The position numbers and the translations under genes are program-made. The notes under the pieces are model-generated. The model had not been told where the DNA came from. It was given only the letters and a program-made list of their open reading frames with translations, and did not search any database. From Theocolax elegans (Eukaryota > Arthropoda > Insecta > Hymenoptera > Cerocephalidae): a stretch of 64,000 nucleotides of DNA. The stretch covers positions 909,387-973,386 of the forward strand of contig CM047428.1 of the NCBI GenBank assembly GCA_026168455.1, in the 5' to 3' direction. Positions 35,769 to 43,698 of the stretch are shown in pieces. The stretch's first letter is position 1. The number at the start of each line of letters is the position of its first letter.

Positions 35769-36855
35769 TCAATTGGAACTCTTGTATTATGGTTTACCAA
35801 GATCTACCGCATACGCTGGAGCTGACAAATTGTTACAAACCACCCGTAAAACGTTTAACTCGGAACGTGTGATTGAATGGCTCGAGAGTCAGGATGCATA
35901 CAATAAACACAAATTTGTTAGACGTAGATTCGTTCGACGTAGTTATAACGTTCGCAATATTGATGATGTTTGGGAAGCCGATTTAATGGATTTGAGATTA
36001 TTGAAAACGTACAACGATGGATTCACTTATATTTTGACCGTTATAGATGTTCTTAGCAAATATGTATGGATAGAGCCGGTAGAGACGAAAAGTGGTAATA
36101 ACGTCGCTAAAGCTTTTGAAATTATTTTAACCAGGACTGGTGGACGAAAACCGATATGTCTGCAGACCGATAAAGGTCGCGAATTTACGAACCGCGAATT
36201 CCAACAAGTCCTCGAAAAAGAAGATATAATCTACAGAATCGTACGTAGTCCTGACATTAAAGCAGCTATCGTTGAAAGAGTTATAAGAACAATTAAAGAA
36301 CGAATATGGCGATTCTTTACTCATACCAATACCAGGCGTTATATCGATGTATTAGGAAATATAGTCGATGCTTATAATCATACAAAACATTCAGCTATCC
36401 AAATGAAACCAGCCTCAGTCACCATACACAATGCCGCAGAGGCACGTAAAAATTTGAAGCACCGATACGAATCGAAACAGCAACCTGATGTAATTAAACA
36501 TGTTAAATATAGAGTTGGTGATTCGGTTCGTGTCAGTCGCGCGAGAAACGTTTTTGCAAAAGCATACGAGGGCGGATGGTCTGAGGAAGTTTTCAAGATT
36601 TACAGAATTTCAACATATCGTTATCCGGTTGTGTATTTTTTAAAAGATCTGGCCGGTGAAGAAATTGATGGGTATTTTTACGGGGAGGAGCTTTGCAAAG
36701 TAAGATTGGATTTTACGAATAAAGTTTTTGAAATCGATCAAATCTTGAAGTCGCGAGGACGAGGTCGGTTAAAAGAATATTTTGTAAGTTGGAAAGGTTA
36801 TCCTGAAAAATTTAATTCGTGGGTAAAGGCTAGCGATATTGCTGAAACAAGATGA
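35761..36855 (+). CDS. Retrovirus-like (rve) integrase with chromodomain
   Basis: This 364-residue enzyme should insert the element into host DNA and produce the 6-bp target duplication. The catalytic triad is D74 (WEADLMD), D137 (LQTDKG) and E172 (IVERVIRTIKE); D137 and E172 are 35 residues apart. I do not see a full HHCC zinc module at the N-terminus. The last ~45 residues (FEIDQIL ... EYFVSWKGYP ... NSWVKASDI) form a chromodomain with the usual aromatic positions, which may steer insertion to methylated histones. I chose the ATG at 35761, overlapping the PLA2 stop by 8 bases; the frame stays open upstream to 35674, but that segment lies within PLA2. It matches the transposon-derived integrase family typified by nematode F54H12.3. 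The stop overlaps the next start (ATGA). Confidence 0.93.
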   Translation: MNNQLELLYYGLPRSTAYAGADKLLQTTRKTFNSERVIEWLESQDAYNKHKFVRRRFVRRSYNVRNIDDVWEADLMDLRLLKTYNDGFTYILTVIDVLSKYVWIEPVETKSGNNVAKAFEIILTRTGGRKPICLQTDKGREFTNREFQQVLEKEDIIYRIVRSPDIKAAIVERVIRTIKERIWRFFTHTNTRRYIDVLGNIVDAYNHTKHSAIQMKPASVTIHNAAEARKNLKHRYESKQQPDVIKHVKYRVGDSVRVSRARNVFAKAYEGGWSEEVFKIYRISTYRYPVVYFLKDLAGEEIDGYFYGEELCKVRLDFTNKVFEIDQILKSRGRGRLKEYFVSWKGYPEKFNSWVKASDIAETR

Positions 36856-37706
36856 TGAAAGATCAATTTTACGTCGTCTTACCAAGCAACAGTAGTATAC
36901 AATTTTTTCCTGATAACACAACAACACACTTTGTTACACAGCTACCGCAAACTATTCGTTTACAAGGCTCGTGGAACGTTGCTCTCTCAGAGATTCAGAT
37001 ACCGCTCACATTCCAACACTTTACGTCGGAGGAGGAGAGATCGGTACATATGCGTATCGCACCACCGCCGGCTAAATCAAGAATCTCGGCTATCGATGTA
37101 ATTGATACACTAAGCTCCAGCTCATTTACCGTTGACGATGTATCGTATATACGACGCGGGGTTTACAAAAGTATTGAAAGTTTGGTAGAGGAAATCAATG
37201 AATTGCATTGCCTTAAAGGCCATTTAAAGTTTAGCGTTGAACGAGGTGGGTACACATCGGTACGTCGAATATGCCATCAAGAATATTGTTCGGAACTGGT
37301 ACACCAGATACATTTTTCGAGAAAAGTTAGAAAAACTCTTGGATTTGATTTCCGGAATGAGCACAACGAATTTATTTATGTTGATAAAGATAATTTGATA
37401 ATTTCCGATTGTCCCGCTAATCTTGCGAGTTGTTTACCAGACATGTTGATGATATATACAGATATCTGTGAACCATACGTAACCGGTGATGTACAGACAC
37501 GATTATTAAGAGCTGTATCGTTAAATATCGACGATTATAAGTACGGTGGAATGAGATTAAAAAGTTTCTCACCATCCATGTACTTACCACTGTTATTCAA
37601 CAACTTTCAAACCATTGAAATTGATATAAGAGATCAGCACGGAGTATCGATACCATTTGATTACGGCACGTTGACAGCAACGCTGCACTTTAAACGAGTT
37701 GACTAA
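36852..37706 (+). CDS. Candidate penton (minor capsid) protein
   Basis: The 284-residue protein begins MMKDQFYVVLPSNSS and continues FFPDNTTTHFVTQLP, then LQGSWNVALSEIQIP. This N-terminal pattern is one I recall from Maverick proteins of many animals, in the position usually assigned to the minor, single-jelly-roll capsid protein that forms five-fold vertices. Beta-rich, no catalytic motif, no signal peptide. It starts inside the integrase stop (4-base overlap) and lies two genes before the major capsid protein, which fits a capsid function. The penton assignment is inference and would need a structure-based comparison. Confidence 0.6.
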   Translation: MMKDQFYVVLPSNSSIQFFPDNTTTHFVTQLPQTIRLQGSWNVALSEIQIPLTFQHFTSEEERSVHMRIAPPPAKSRISAIDVIDTLSSSSFTVDDVSYIRRGVYKSIESLVEEINELHCLKGHLKFSVERGGYTSVRRICHQEYCSELVHQIHFSRKVRKTLGFDFRNEHNEFIYVDKDNLIISDCPANLASCLPDMLMIYTDICEPYVTGDVQTRLLRAVSLNIDDYKYGGMRLKSFSPSMYLPLLFNNFQTIEIDIRDQHGVSIPFDYGTLTATLHFKRVD

Positions 37707-37711
37707 ATAAA
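37706..37711 (+). terminator. Polyadenylation signal AATAAA overlapping a stop codon
   Basis: AATAAA starts on the last base of the penton-candidate stop codon and lies just before the ATG of the pVI-like gene. It could end an upstream transcript in the otherwise packed gene block. Confidence 0.35.
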
Positions 37712-37715
37712 AATC

Positions 37716-38252
37716 ATGGAACGTTACGAGGAATATTTTAATTTACAAGTTGGATGCGGTAGCAGTGGTGGTGTCGGACGGATTTACGCTGGATATCCCT
37801 ATCAGAAAGGTCACGGCGGTATCGGATCTTTTCTCGCCGGTATTTTTCGCAGAGTTTTCCCCCTTTTGTCGAGGGGAGCTAAAGCTGTTGGGAAAGAAGC
37901 ATTGCGAACCGGAATAAATATCATGTCTGATGTAGCGACACACAATTCGCCATTGAGAGAATCATTTAATAATCGTATGCGTGAATCTGGTGAGAATCTA
38001 AAGAGAAAAGCAAATGAAAAAATTGATAAATTGATGGAGGGGTCGGGATATAAAAGACAAAGAATTGACGGAGCGTTACAGTTGATGTCTGGTACAGTGG
38101 GGAGACAAGTCAAACGCTCGAAAAGTAGAAAATCGAAAAAAGCACGTAAGTCAAGAGGAGGTAAAGTCGCAAAGAGGAAGAAGAATAAGAAGCAAACTAA
38201 CAAAACCAAAAATAGACATTACACTCGTACAACAAGAGACATTTTCGGTTAG
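37716..38252 (+). CDS. pVI-like basic virion protein
   Basis: The 178-residue protein has a glycine-rich N-terminus, then an amphipathic/hydrophobic segment (about residues 34-60, IGSFLAGIFRRVFPLL followed by RGAKAVGKEALRTG), a charged helical middle, and a very basic Lys/Arg tail from about 130 that suits DNA or RNA binding. Three sites fit the adenain cleavage consensus (M/I/L/N/Q)-X-G-X|G: QVGC|G (11-15), QKGH|G (30-34) and MEGS|G (107-111). The layout recalls adenovirus pVI, a membrane-lytic capsid-cement protein released by the viral protease. It starts 9 bases after the preceding stop and ends 2 bases before the major capsid gene. The pVI relation is inferred from layout. Confidence 0.6.
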   Translation: MERYEEYFNLQVGCGSSGGVGRIYAGYPYQKGHGGIGSFLAGIFRRVFPLLSRGAKAVGKEALRTGINIMSDVATHNSPLRESFNNRMRESGENLKRKANEKIDKLMEGSGYKRQRIDGALQLMSGTVGRQVKRSKSRKSKKARKSRGGKVAKRKKNKKQTNKTKNRHYTRTTRDIFG

Positions 38253-38254
38253 CA

Positions 38255-39577
38255 ATGGCTTTCTTACATACACAATCCTGCGAGTGTCTTAAATCGGAAT
38301 TATTGTTATTTGAAATTCCACCAACGCAAACGACCATTGAAGGATCGCACTGGATACAATATAAACCGATAGCATCGTTGACAAATGATTCACCGATAGA
38401 ATTTGTAATACCTGGAAATGGTGACGAATATTTGGACCTTGCTCACACAATGTTGAGTTTGCGAGTTTCACTTAAACCTTCTACGGACACGTATGCAGAA
38501 GGTGTTGAGGCTGAATTAAAAAAATCTGGTCCGGTAAATAATTTTATGCACTCACTATTTAATCAGGTTGATGTGTTTTTCAACTCAAAACCGGTATCAC
38601 CACCGAATAATTCTTATGCTTATCGAGCGTACATTGAAACTTTATTGAATTATGGTAGTGCTGCAAAAGAGTCACATCTGACAACTGTTTTATGGTCGAA
38701 CGACACAGCTGGAAGGATGGATGACACGGAGGGTGGTAATGAAGGTCTCACTCATCGAAAAAGTCTTTTAAACTATAAAAAACCTGTAGATTTAATTGGA
38801 CATTTACACAGTGATGTATTCAATCAAGATAAATTATTAATAAATGGTGTGGACGTACGGGTTAGGTTAGTTCGTTCCAGAGACAATTTTTCGCTTATGG
38901 ATACGACCGGATTATTGTCTGTTAATATCGAAGAGGCAAATTTGCTCGTTAGGCGTGTAAAAATTAATCCTGGTGTGTTACTTGCACACGCTAAAGCTTT
39001 GTCAAAAACAACAGCAAAGTACCCTATCACAAGAGTGGAGGTGAAAGCTGTAACAATGCATAGCGGTATACATGGTGAGACGTTGGATAATATAATATTA
39101 GGTCAATTACCGCAAAGAATAATTGTAGGATTCGTTAAAAACAAGGCTTTCAACGGTAACCAAAATTTTAACCCATACAATTTTGAACATTTTAATATTA
39201 ATTTCCTGTGTCTGTACATTGACGGTGTACAAATACCTTCGAGACCGCTACAACCTGATTTCAGAAATAAAAAATTGTATGTTGACGCCTATCACACGTT
39301 ATTTTCGGGCACAGGTATACACTTTCTAAATGAAGGTAACAATATTTCGCGAGAAGCATACCCTAACGGCTACTGTCTTTTCGCCTTTGATTTAACTCCT
39401 GACTTATCGGCAAACGATCAGTCACATTGGAATTTGATTAAACACGGTAGCGTTAGGCTAGACGTAAGATTCGAAGAACCATTATACAGTACTGTAAATT
39501 GCATCGTATACGCCGAGTACGAGAATATATTGGAGATTGACGCAGCGCGACAAATAATAGTAGATTTCAGCGGCTAA
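38255..39577 (+). CDS. Major capsid protein, double jelly-roll type
   Basis: The 440-residue protein starts MAFLHTQSCECLKSELLLFEIPPTQTT and has the features I associate with the Polinton major capsid protein: a short N-terminal arm, an early WIQYKPI-like strand, a DLAHTMLSLRVSL strand, and a long beta-rich body with no catalytic motif. It ends NIIEID-like (residues ~425-433, NILEIDA). In Mavericks this protein adopts two tandem jelly rolls and is predicted to build icosahedral particles. The length is near the usual 400-600 residues. It lies directly after the pVI-like gene and before the exonuclease-like and protease genes. No frame break is seen, so it could fold normally. Confidence 0.85.
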   Translation: MAFLHTQSCECLKSELLLFEIPPTQTTIEGSHWIQYKPIASLTNDSPIEFVIPGNGDEYLDLAHTMLSLRVSLKPSTDTYAEGVEAELKKSGPVNNFMHSLFNQVDVFFNSKPVSPPNNSYAYRAYIETLLNYGSAAKESHLTTVLWSNDTAGRMDDTEGGNEGLTHRKSLLNYKKPVDLIGHLHSDVFNQDKLLINGVDVRVRLVRSRDNFSLMDTTGLLSVNIEEANLLVRRVKINPGVLLAHAKALSKTTAKYPITRVEVKAVTMHSGIHGETLDNIILGQLPQRIIVGFVKNKAFNGNQNFNPYNFEHFNINFLCLYIDGVQIPSRPLQPDFRNKKLYVDAYHTLFSGTGIHFLNEGNNISREAYPNGYCLFAFDLTPDLSANDQSHWNLIKHGSVRLDVRFEEPLYSTVNCIVYAEYENILEIDAARQIIVDFSG

Positions 39578-39643
39578 AAAGTTTTGTATAGATGGCGCTT
39601 TTAATGTTCGCTTTGAATATAAGATGCTCTGAGAAGTCATGAG

Positions 39644-39649
39644 TCAGTC
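39644..39649 (+). promoter_or_regulatory. Initiator-like TCAGTC with an overlapping TATA-like run
   Basis: TCAGTC begins 31 bases before the ATG at 39675. It is followed at once by TATATAAAAG (39650-39659). That TATA-like run is too close to the ATG to act as a normal TATA box for this gene, so the initiator is the more likely signal. The ~100-bp gap (39578-39674) is one of the few spacers in the right half of the element. Confidence 0.4.
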
Positions 39650-39674
39650 TATATAAAAGTTTGCTACAGTCAAG

Positions 39675-40328
39675 ATGGATATGATTGTTGACATCCAGTG
39701 TTTCAAAGATAAGGACGATGTTACCGTTCCAAAGGAAATTGCAATCGTCTCGTTGGTTGGAGATTTTAGTGCACACTGGATTCTGACTCCATCGATAGGT
39801 ATCGAACGACTGCCCGACGATATAAGAAGACAAAACAATTGGTTAACGTTTAACCATCACGGATTAGATTATTTCGAAGGTGATGTGACGAAAAAAATGG
39901 TTTCAAAGACTTTGAAGGAGATAACGAAAAGTGCACGGAAAATTTATACACGAGGTAAAGAAAAATGGCTCATTTTGCAAAAATTGACAGTGTGTGAAGT
40001 TGTTAATTTGGAAAATGACAAGGATTGTCCATCATTTCAAAATCTACCTTGGAGCGATAAATACTGTATTCAGCACAGGTTAAAAAACACTCATTTAAAA
40101 TATAGTTGTGCTTTAAATAACGCGTTTCGGTTAAAAGAGTGGTTGCGTTTACGCGAACAAGATATTTTTGACGAATTCATATTCACCGTACCAGCACAGC
40201 TTTGCGATGAACAGTTTGGAAATTCTAAAACTCTTAACCAAGATTCGGTCACATACAGTGGGCGTATTCCCAGCAGATCAGATTCCACGGGTGTGGACGA
40301 AACCGACGGCATTTATCTTCAACACTGA
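39675..40328 (+). CDS. Maverick protein of unknown function, exonuclease-like
   Basis: This 217-residue protein matches a pattern I have seen next to the protease in insect Mavericks, without an established function. Features: VDIQCFKD...PKEIAIVSL at the N-terminus, NHHGLDYFEGD (about 80-90), RGKEKWLILQKL (about 113-124), CPSFQNL, a Cys/His pair (C...QH), and CALNNAFRLKEWL (about 164-176). The order of these blocks is reminiscent of an RNase H-fold 3'-5' exonuclease of the DEDDh kind, but the first motif reads DIQ instead of DxE and the catalytic set is not clear, so this is only a hint. Its last 122 bases overlap the protease gene in another frame. The tail after about residue 178 may therefore be unconstrained. 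Confidence 0.6.
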   Translation: MDMIVDIQCFKDKDDVTVPKEIAIVSLVGDFSAHWILTPSIGIERLPDDIRRQNNWLTFNHHGLDYFEGDVTKKMVSKTLKEITKSARKIYTRGKEKWLILQKLTVCEVVNLENDKDCPSFQNLPWSDKYCIQHRLKNTHLKYSCALNNAFRLKEWLRLREQDIFDEFIFTVPAQLCDEQFGNSKTLNQDSVTYSGRIPSRSDSTGVDETDGIYLQH

Positions 40329-40722
40329 TGACCATACAAAACCGGGAATGCATTGGGTTGCTGTGTACGTAGATAAAAACAACAATGCGTATTACTTTGA
40401 TAGTTATGGAAACCCGCCGTTTGTACCCGAACATATAAACAGAATAAAAAGAAATTGTAAACGATATCGTTGGAATTCCATGCAGTTGCAAAGCGAAACG
40501 TCTGACGTATGCGGTCAGTTTTGTATAATGTTTCTACAATGTATGAGTAAAGGTATCGGTATGCAAAAGTTTCTCAAACGTTTTTCTGCTGATCTTGTAA
40601 AGAACGATGGCATCGTACGAAGACACGTGCGATATAAAAAAGATGACGTGGGATTCACCGGAAACGGTGGCTGCAGTGTCAGATGTTTACAAAATTCGAG
40701 TAGCAAGATGTCTTTGTTATAA
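40207..40722 (+). CDS. Adenain-like cysteine protease (C5/C48 type)
   Basis: The 171-residue protease should cut virion precursors during maturation. The catalytic set is visible: H49 (GMHWVAVYVD), D65 (YYFDSYG), Q95 (LQS) and nucleophile C102 (VCGQFCIMFL). The Q-to-C spacing of seven residues is that of adenovirus protease. The frame is open upstream to 40168 but without an ATG there (TTG only), so the ATG at 40207 is the first standard start. It overlaps the preceding gene by 122 bases. Likely substrates in this element are the pX-like and pVI-like proteins, both with adenain-type sites. The C-terminal ~20 residues are low in similarity to anything I know. Confidence 0.88.
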   Translation: MNSLEILKLLTKIRSHTVGVFPADQIPRVWTKPTAFIFNTDDHTKPGMHWVAVYVDKNNNAYYFDSYGNPPFVPEHINRIKRNCKRYRWNSMQLQSETSDVCGQFCIMFLQCMSKGIGMQKFLKRFSADLVKNDGIVRRHVRYKKDDVGFTGNGGCSVRCLQNSSSKMSLL

Positions 40723-40944
40723 TATACGGGTTAATCACTCAACAACTACCTCCACTACCAGACTCGATTCCACCTCTTCTTCAGTGTTGGTTACGTGGCA
40801 GTTCGCTGATGGTCACATTTTTGCACATGACTCCCCTCTCTATCGGTAGACGTTGTTGAAATAGCGCCTCCGCAACACCGAACGGCATCAGTCTTGAAGT
40901 GCTGTTTCTGTACCGCTTCTCAATCTTTCATTTTTAAAGTGAGG
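40723..40944. promoter_or_regulatory. Spacer with initiator-like TCAGTC at 40888-40893
   Basis: This 222-bp gap holds no credible gene; the frame at 40607-40849 mostly shadows the protease. TCAGTC at 40888-40893 lies 57 bases before the ATG of the last gene and matches the initiator-like sequence found before three other genes of the element. Confidence 0.4.
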
Positions 40945-41724
40945 ATGGCTGCTAACCACCAAAGTATTGAATCGGGAACAGGAGTCCAACGGTTGAGACC
41001 ACACCAGATTATATCTCGTTTTTACAGTTTAAATAAATCTTACACAAAAAAGCTTGTGATCGGTCTCGAATTCGATGATATAGACTACGTGGAAATACGA
41101 CCAGTGATACGTTTACTCGGTACAGATTTCGTTGGTATACCATTTTCAACGCTTGGATGGACCGAATTACTTTCATCTTTTGACGATGTTGACGGCTATT
41201 TTCGAGGATTCAAGGATCACCTGCAGGATCATAAAGTTTATGGCCACGGATGGATCTTGAGGTATACACATGTCCACAAAGATAAGGCGATAGAAATCGA
41301 GGAGGATCGGAAACTAACATCAGATGACCCACCTTCAAAACGTTATCATCGTAGTATAGTGATGAAAAAAGTTACGTTTGATAAATTAAAGGAATTGGTT
41401 CCATGTGTTAATTTTAGGTTAAAATATCTCAATTTAATATCATCTTTTGTAGACTCTGTGACGCGAAAAACATTAAACCTTGTTTACGATAAAAATGTTG
41501 CTTTGTATAACGCTCAAATCACCGAATTTACTGTAAAAAATGTTGCTAGCGTTATATCGGCGGTCGACGACGAAATTGTTAATACCGTGTATGTAGAAAT
41601 CACGAAAAATGCGGAGAGTGTTACAAGTTTAGTTTGCAAAAATGACGTGCAATACATTATGTATGAACTTTTAACGTTACACAGCGAAATTATTGTAAAA
41701 ATACTAAATAATCGATTTACATAG
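40945..41724 (+). CDS. Last Maverick gene, unknown, possibly PC4-like
   Basis: The 259-residue protein starts at the ATG giving MAANHQS; the frame extends upstream to 40894 but only from a TTG. I do not firmly recognise it. The segment about residues 35-80 (KKLVIGLEF...YVEIRPVIRLL...GIPFSTLGWTELLSSFDDVDGYF) loosely resembles the PC4/p15 single-stranded-DNA-binding fold, in which IxL...W..L...I precedes a helix; this is a guess. The C-terminal half is helical with no motif. It is separated from the protease by a 222-bp spacer with its own initiator-like site and is followed by an AATAAA, so it is probably transcribed alone. Confidence 0.65.
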   Translation: MAANHQSIESGTGVQRLRPHQIISRFYSLNKSYTKKLVIGLEFDDIDYVEIRPVIRLLGTDFVGIPFSTLGWTELLSSFDDVDGYFRGFKDHLQDHKVYGHGWILRYTHVHKDKAIEIEEDRKLTSDDPPSKRYHRSIVMKKVTFDKLKELVPCVNFRLKYLNLISSFVDSVTRKTLNLVYDKNVALYNAQITEFTVKNVASVISAVDDEIVNTVYVEITKNAESVTSLVCKNDVQYIMYELLTLHSEIIVKILNNRFT

Positions 41725-41756
41725 AACTTTATAAATATTGTAATATGGTAATAGTG

Positions 41757-41762
41757 AATAAA
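41757..41762 (+). terminator. Polyadenylation signal AATAAA
   Basis: AATAAA lies 32 bases after the stop of the last gene, in AT-rich sequence, and is well placed to end its transcript. From here to 42031 I see no gene. Confidence 0.5.
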
Positions 41763-42031
41763 TATAAGATATATTTAATCTACATGGTTTAATCGATTAT
41801 TTGATTATCCTAGTAAATCCTCGTCTAGTCCTTTTTCCTTTGTCATTGCCACTTGTTAAAATAAGTAGATACATTTTTAAAAATAGCTAAATTAAAAATA
41901 ATAATAAATAAATTATTATATTTGTATTATAATAAATGTTTCATGATATAATTCACGAATAAAAGCGCAAAGAAGAAAGCGCAATTAATATAATCGGTAT
42001 TCTAAAAATTGTACAATAAATGTTTTGATTT

Positions 42032-42158
42032 GAGTCAGCGGTAACAAGTATCATGTAGTCGCGCGTCGCCGTGTCGGGATGACTCAGCGGTATCATGTAG
42101 CTGCGCATCTACATGACTCAGCGGTATCAAGTATCATGTAGTCGCGCGTCGCCGCGGC
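42032..42158. repeat. Three short subterminal repeats at the right end
   Basis: Units start at 42032, 42079 and 42113. Each begins with GA[G/C]TCAGCGGTA and continues with a version of TATCATGTAGTCGCGCGTCG; the middle unit is shorter and ends in GCGCATCTAC. The array abuts the right terminal repeat directly. It is far shorter than the left subterminal array and not a copy of it, though both carry TGAGTCA/TGACTCA words. Confidence 0.8.
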
Positions 42159-42209
42159 GGGGTCAAGGTCGGTCATGTTTTGACTGTCCATGGTGGCCGC
42201 ATAACTACT
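42159..42209 (-). repeat. Right terminal inverted repeat, 51 bp
   Basis: Exact reverse complement of 25597-25647, ending in CATAACTACT. Confidence 0.95.
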
Positions 42210-42215
42210 ATCGTC
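42210..42215. repeat. Right target-site duplication ATCGTC
   Basis: Identical to the six bases before the left terminal repeat (25591-25596). Removing one copy and the element restores continuous host sequence, with a GAA-rich tract starting ~30 bp downstream. Confidence 0.92.
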
Positions 42216-42239
42216 GGAATGCGAAATGAACGAGCCGTC

Positions 42240-42527
42240 GACGTAAGAGAAGAAGAAGAAGTAGAAGAAGAAAGAAAAAGAAGGGGAGATAGAAAGTGAG
42301 CCGAATAGAAGAAACAGCGTTTAATCAAACTAAAATTTGCTCCGTCCGCTCAATATCCTCGGCATTCTCCCAGTTTATCCGTGTTCGAGGGCGCACCTGA
42401 AGAGAGAAAGAGACGGAAAGAGGTTTGTACCCAAATGAACGCGAGAGCGTCAAGCTGGAACGACGCGCTTTAGAGGAGCTGTTAATAGAAAAGTGCCAGG
42501 TTCTCACCCCACGAGCTTTTCTTTATG

Positions 42528-42596
<69 letters not shown>

Positions 42597-42850
42597 CGCT
42601 CTGTCGTTTTTGCGTTTCTCGCGTCCGGGAGATGAAAGCGTCGGGTGTTAAACGCTCGGTCGCGAGCTTTCATTTTCTCAGTGTGCACCGGCCACAAAAG
42701 CTAGGGGCGTTTTAAGGTGTCCCTCGGACACCTCAATGGACGCATTATGCGGTTCCCTCTTTCGACCTCCAGGCTTTTCCAGATTAATTTGACTCTTAAC
42801 ACGCCCCCCCCCCCCCTCTCCCCCCTCTCCCTCATCCCACCATGCGGAAT
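42240..42850. repeat. Low-complexity region with long (TC)n tract
   Basis: It contains a GAA/AGA-rich tract (about 42246-42300), a ~62-bp (TC)n tract (42531-42593) and a C run near 42800-42820. ORFs on both strands across it (42425-42715 +, 42482-42697 -, 42678-43094 -) are products of the repeat and GC-rich sequence and are not credible genes. Confidence 0.75.
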
Positions 42851-43329
42851 CCCGAAACCCTTTACATCGACCTGCCAACAGAGTTTCTTCTTTCCTTCCT
42901 TTACTTTCCTTTACTTTCCCTTCCTTTACTCCTGAACCGCCGGTTTCGTAATCCCGCGTGTACACGAGATTAACATTACTTTTTTTTTTAGTACGGCGTC
43001 GTTTATATTTGCCTCGATTAGTCCGATGCGCTTTTCCTGATGAGTCCATTACGTGGCCGGTGCAGGGAATTTTTGGTTCGAAGTGACGTATCACCGTACG
43101 GGTGCGGATGATAATTGTTTTATTCCATTTTTTTGAATAGATTATTTCTATCCATATTTTAACTTTATTTAATTAAAAAAATTATTTTTTTTCTCATATC
43201 GTTTGAGTTTCCTCGTTTCTATATATATCCTTCAGAATTTTGGTAATCAGCGACGGATGCATCCAATCGCTTTCTGAAGAATATAGATTCTCCGGCAGAA
43301 ATCACATTAAGGACATTGCACACTCAGGA

Positions 43330-43698
43330 AATGGTCATTTTTATATTTTTTTATTAACGAAATAATGAATGTTTTTATAAATCGTAAACGTCATGCCCTT
43401 GGGCACGTTTTATAAACATTATATACCCAAATTTTTCCAGATTTTTACATCGATTATTTAAGTAGGAAGTTTGGGTTGAAAGTTTATTTGTCTTTTTCGA
43501 TTAAAAATTATACCAACCATAATTTGGTTATTCAATTATTATTTAGAAAATTACTTCTTTAAAAATTAAAACGTCAAGCCCTTTCTTATGTTTTAACCTA
43601 TCCGTATGAATTTTATTCAGATTTTTAATTCAATATTGTGGATATCATTTTTCGATTGGAAGGTCTAGATCCCTGTAATTTGAATTCAACATCCCCTA
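43330..43698. mobile_element. Half copy of the 9045 fold-back element
   Basis: It matches the right arm of the 9045-10028 element: GTAAACGTCATGCCCTTGGG, then CCAAATTTTTCCAG, AACGTCAAGCCCTTTCTTATG, and an end reading TTTGAATTCAACATCCCC. The left arm is absent. Confidence 0.65.

Larger units (their letters stand above)
25597..42209 (+). mobile_element. Complete Polinton/Maverick (adintovirus-like) element
   Basis: The element is 16,613 bp with perfect 51-bp terminal inverted repeats beginning AG and ending CT, and a 6-bp target-site duplication. It encodes the hallmark Polinton set: protein-primed family B polymerase, rve integrase with chromodomain, packaging ATPase, adenain-like protease and major capsid protein. 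It also carries a candidate penton protein, PLA2, pVI-like and pX-like proteins. All core frames are open over their expected lengths, so it looks recent and potentially still active; that is inference. The gene set is known from virus-like Mavericks in insects. Gene order runs on the plus strand except for one orphan at the left. No envelope or fusion protein is recognised. Confidence 0.96.

Noticed and set aside
35761..36855. Endogenous retrovirus or LTR retrotransposon, suggested by the integrase
   Set aside because: No reverse transcriptase, RNase H, gag or LTR is present; the neighbours and terminal inverted repeats are those of a Maverick.
39650..39659. TATA box TATATAAAAG before the exonuclease-like gene
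   Set aside because: It lies only 25 bases before the ATG, so a normal start site would fall at or after the start codon; the initiator-like site just upstream is a better candidate.
42425..43094. ORFs of 96, 71, 72 and 138 residues
   Set aside because: They are driven by the (TC)n tract and C-rich sequence; no domain, and frames overlap on opposite strands.
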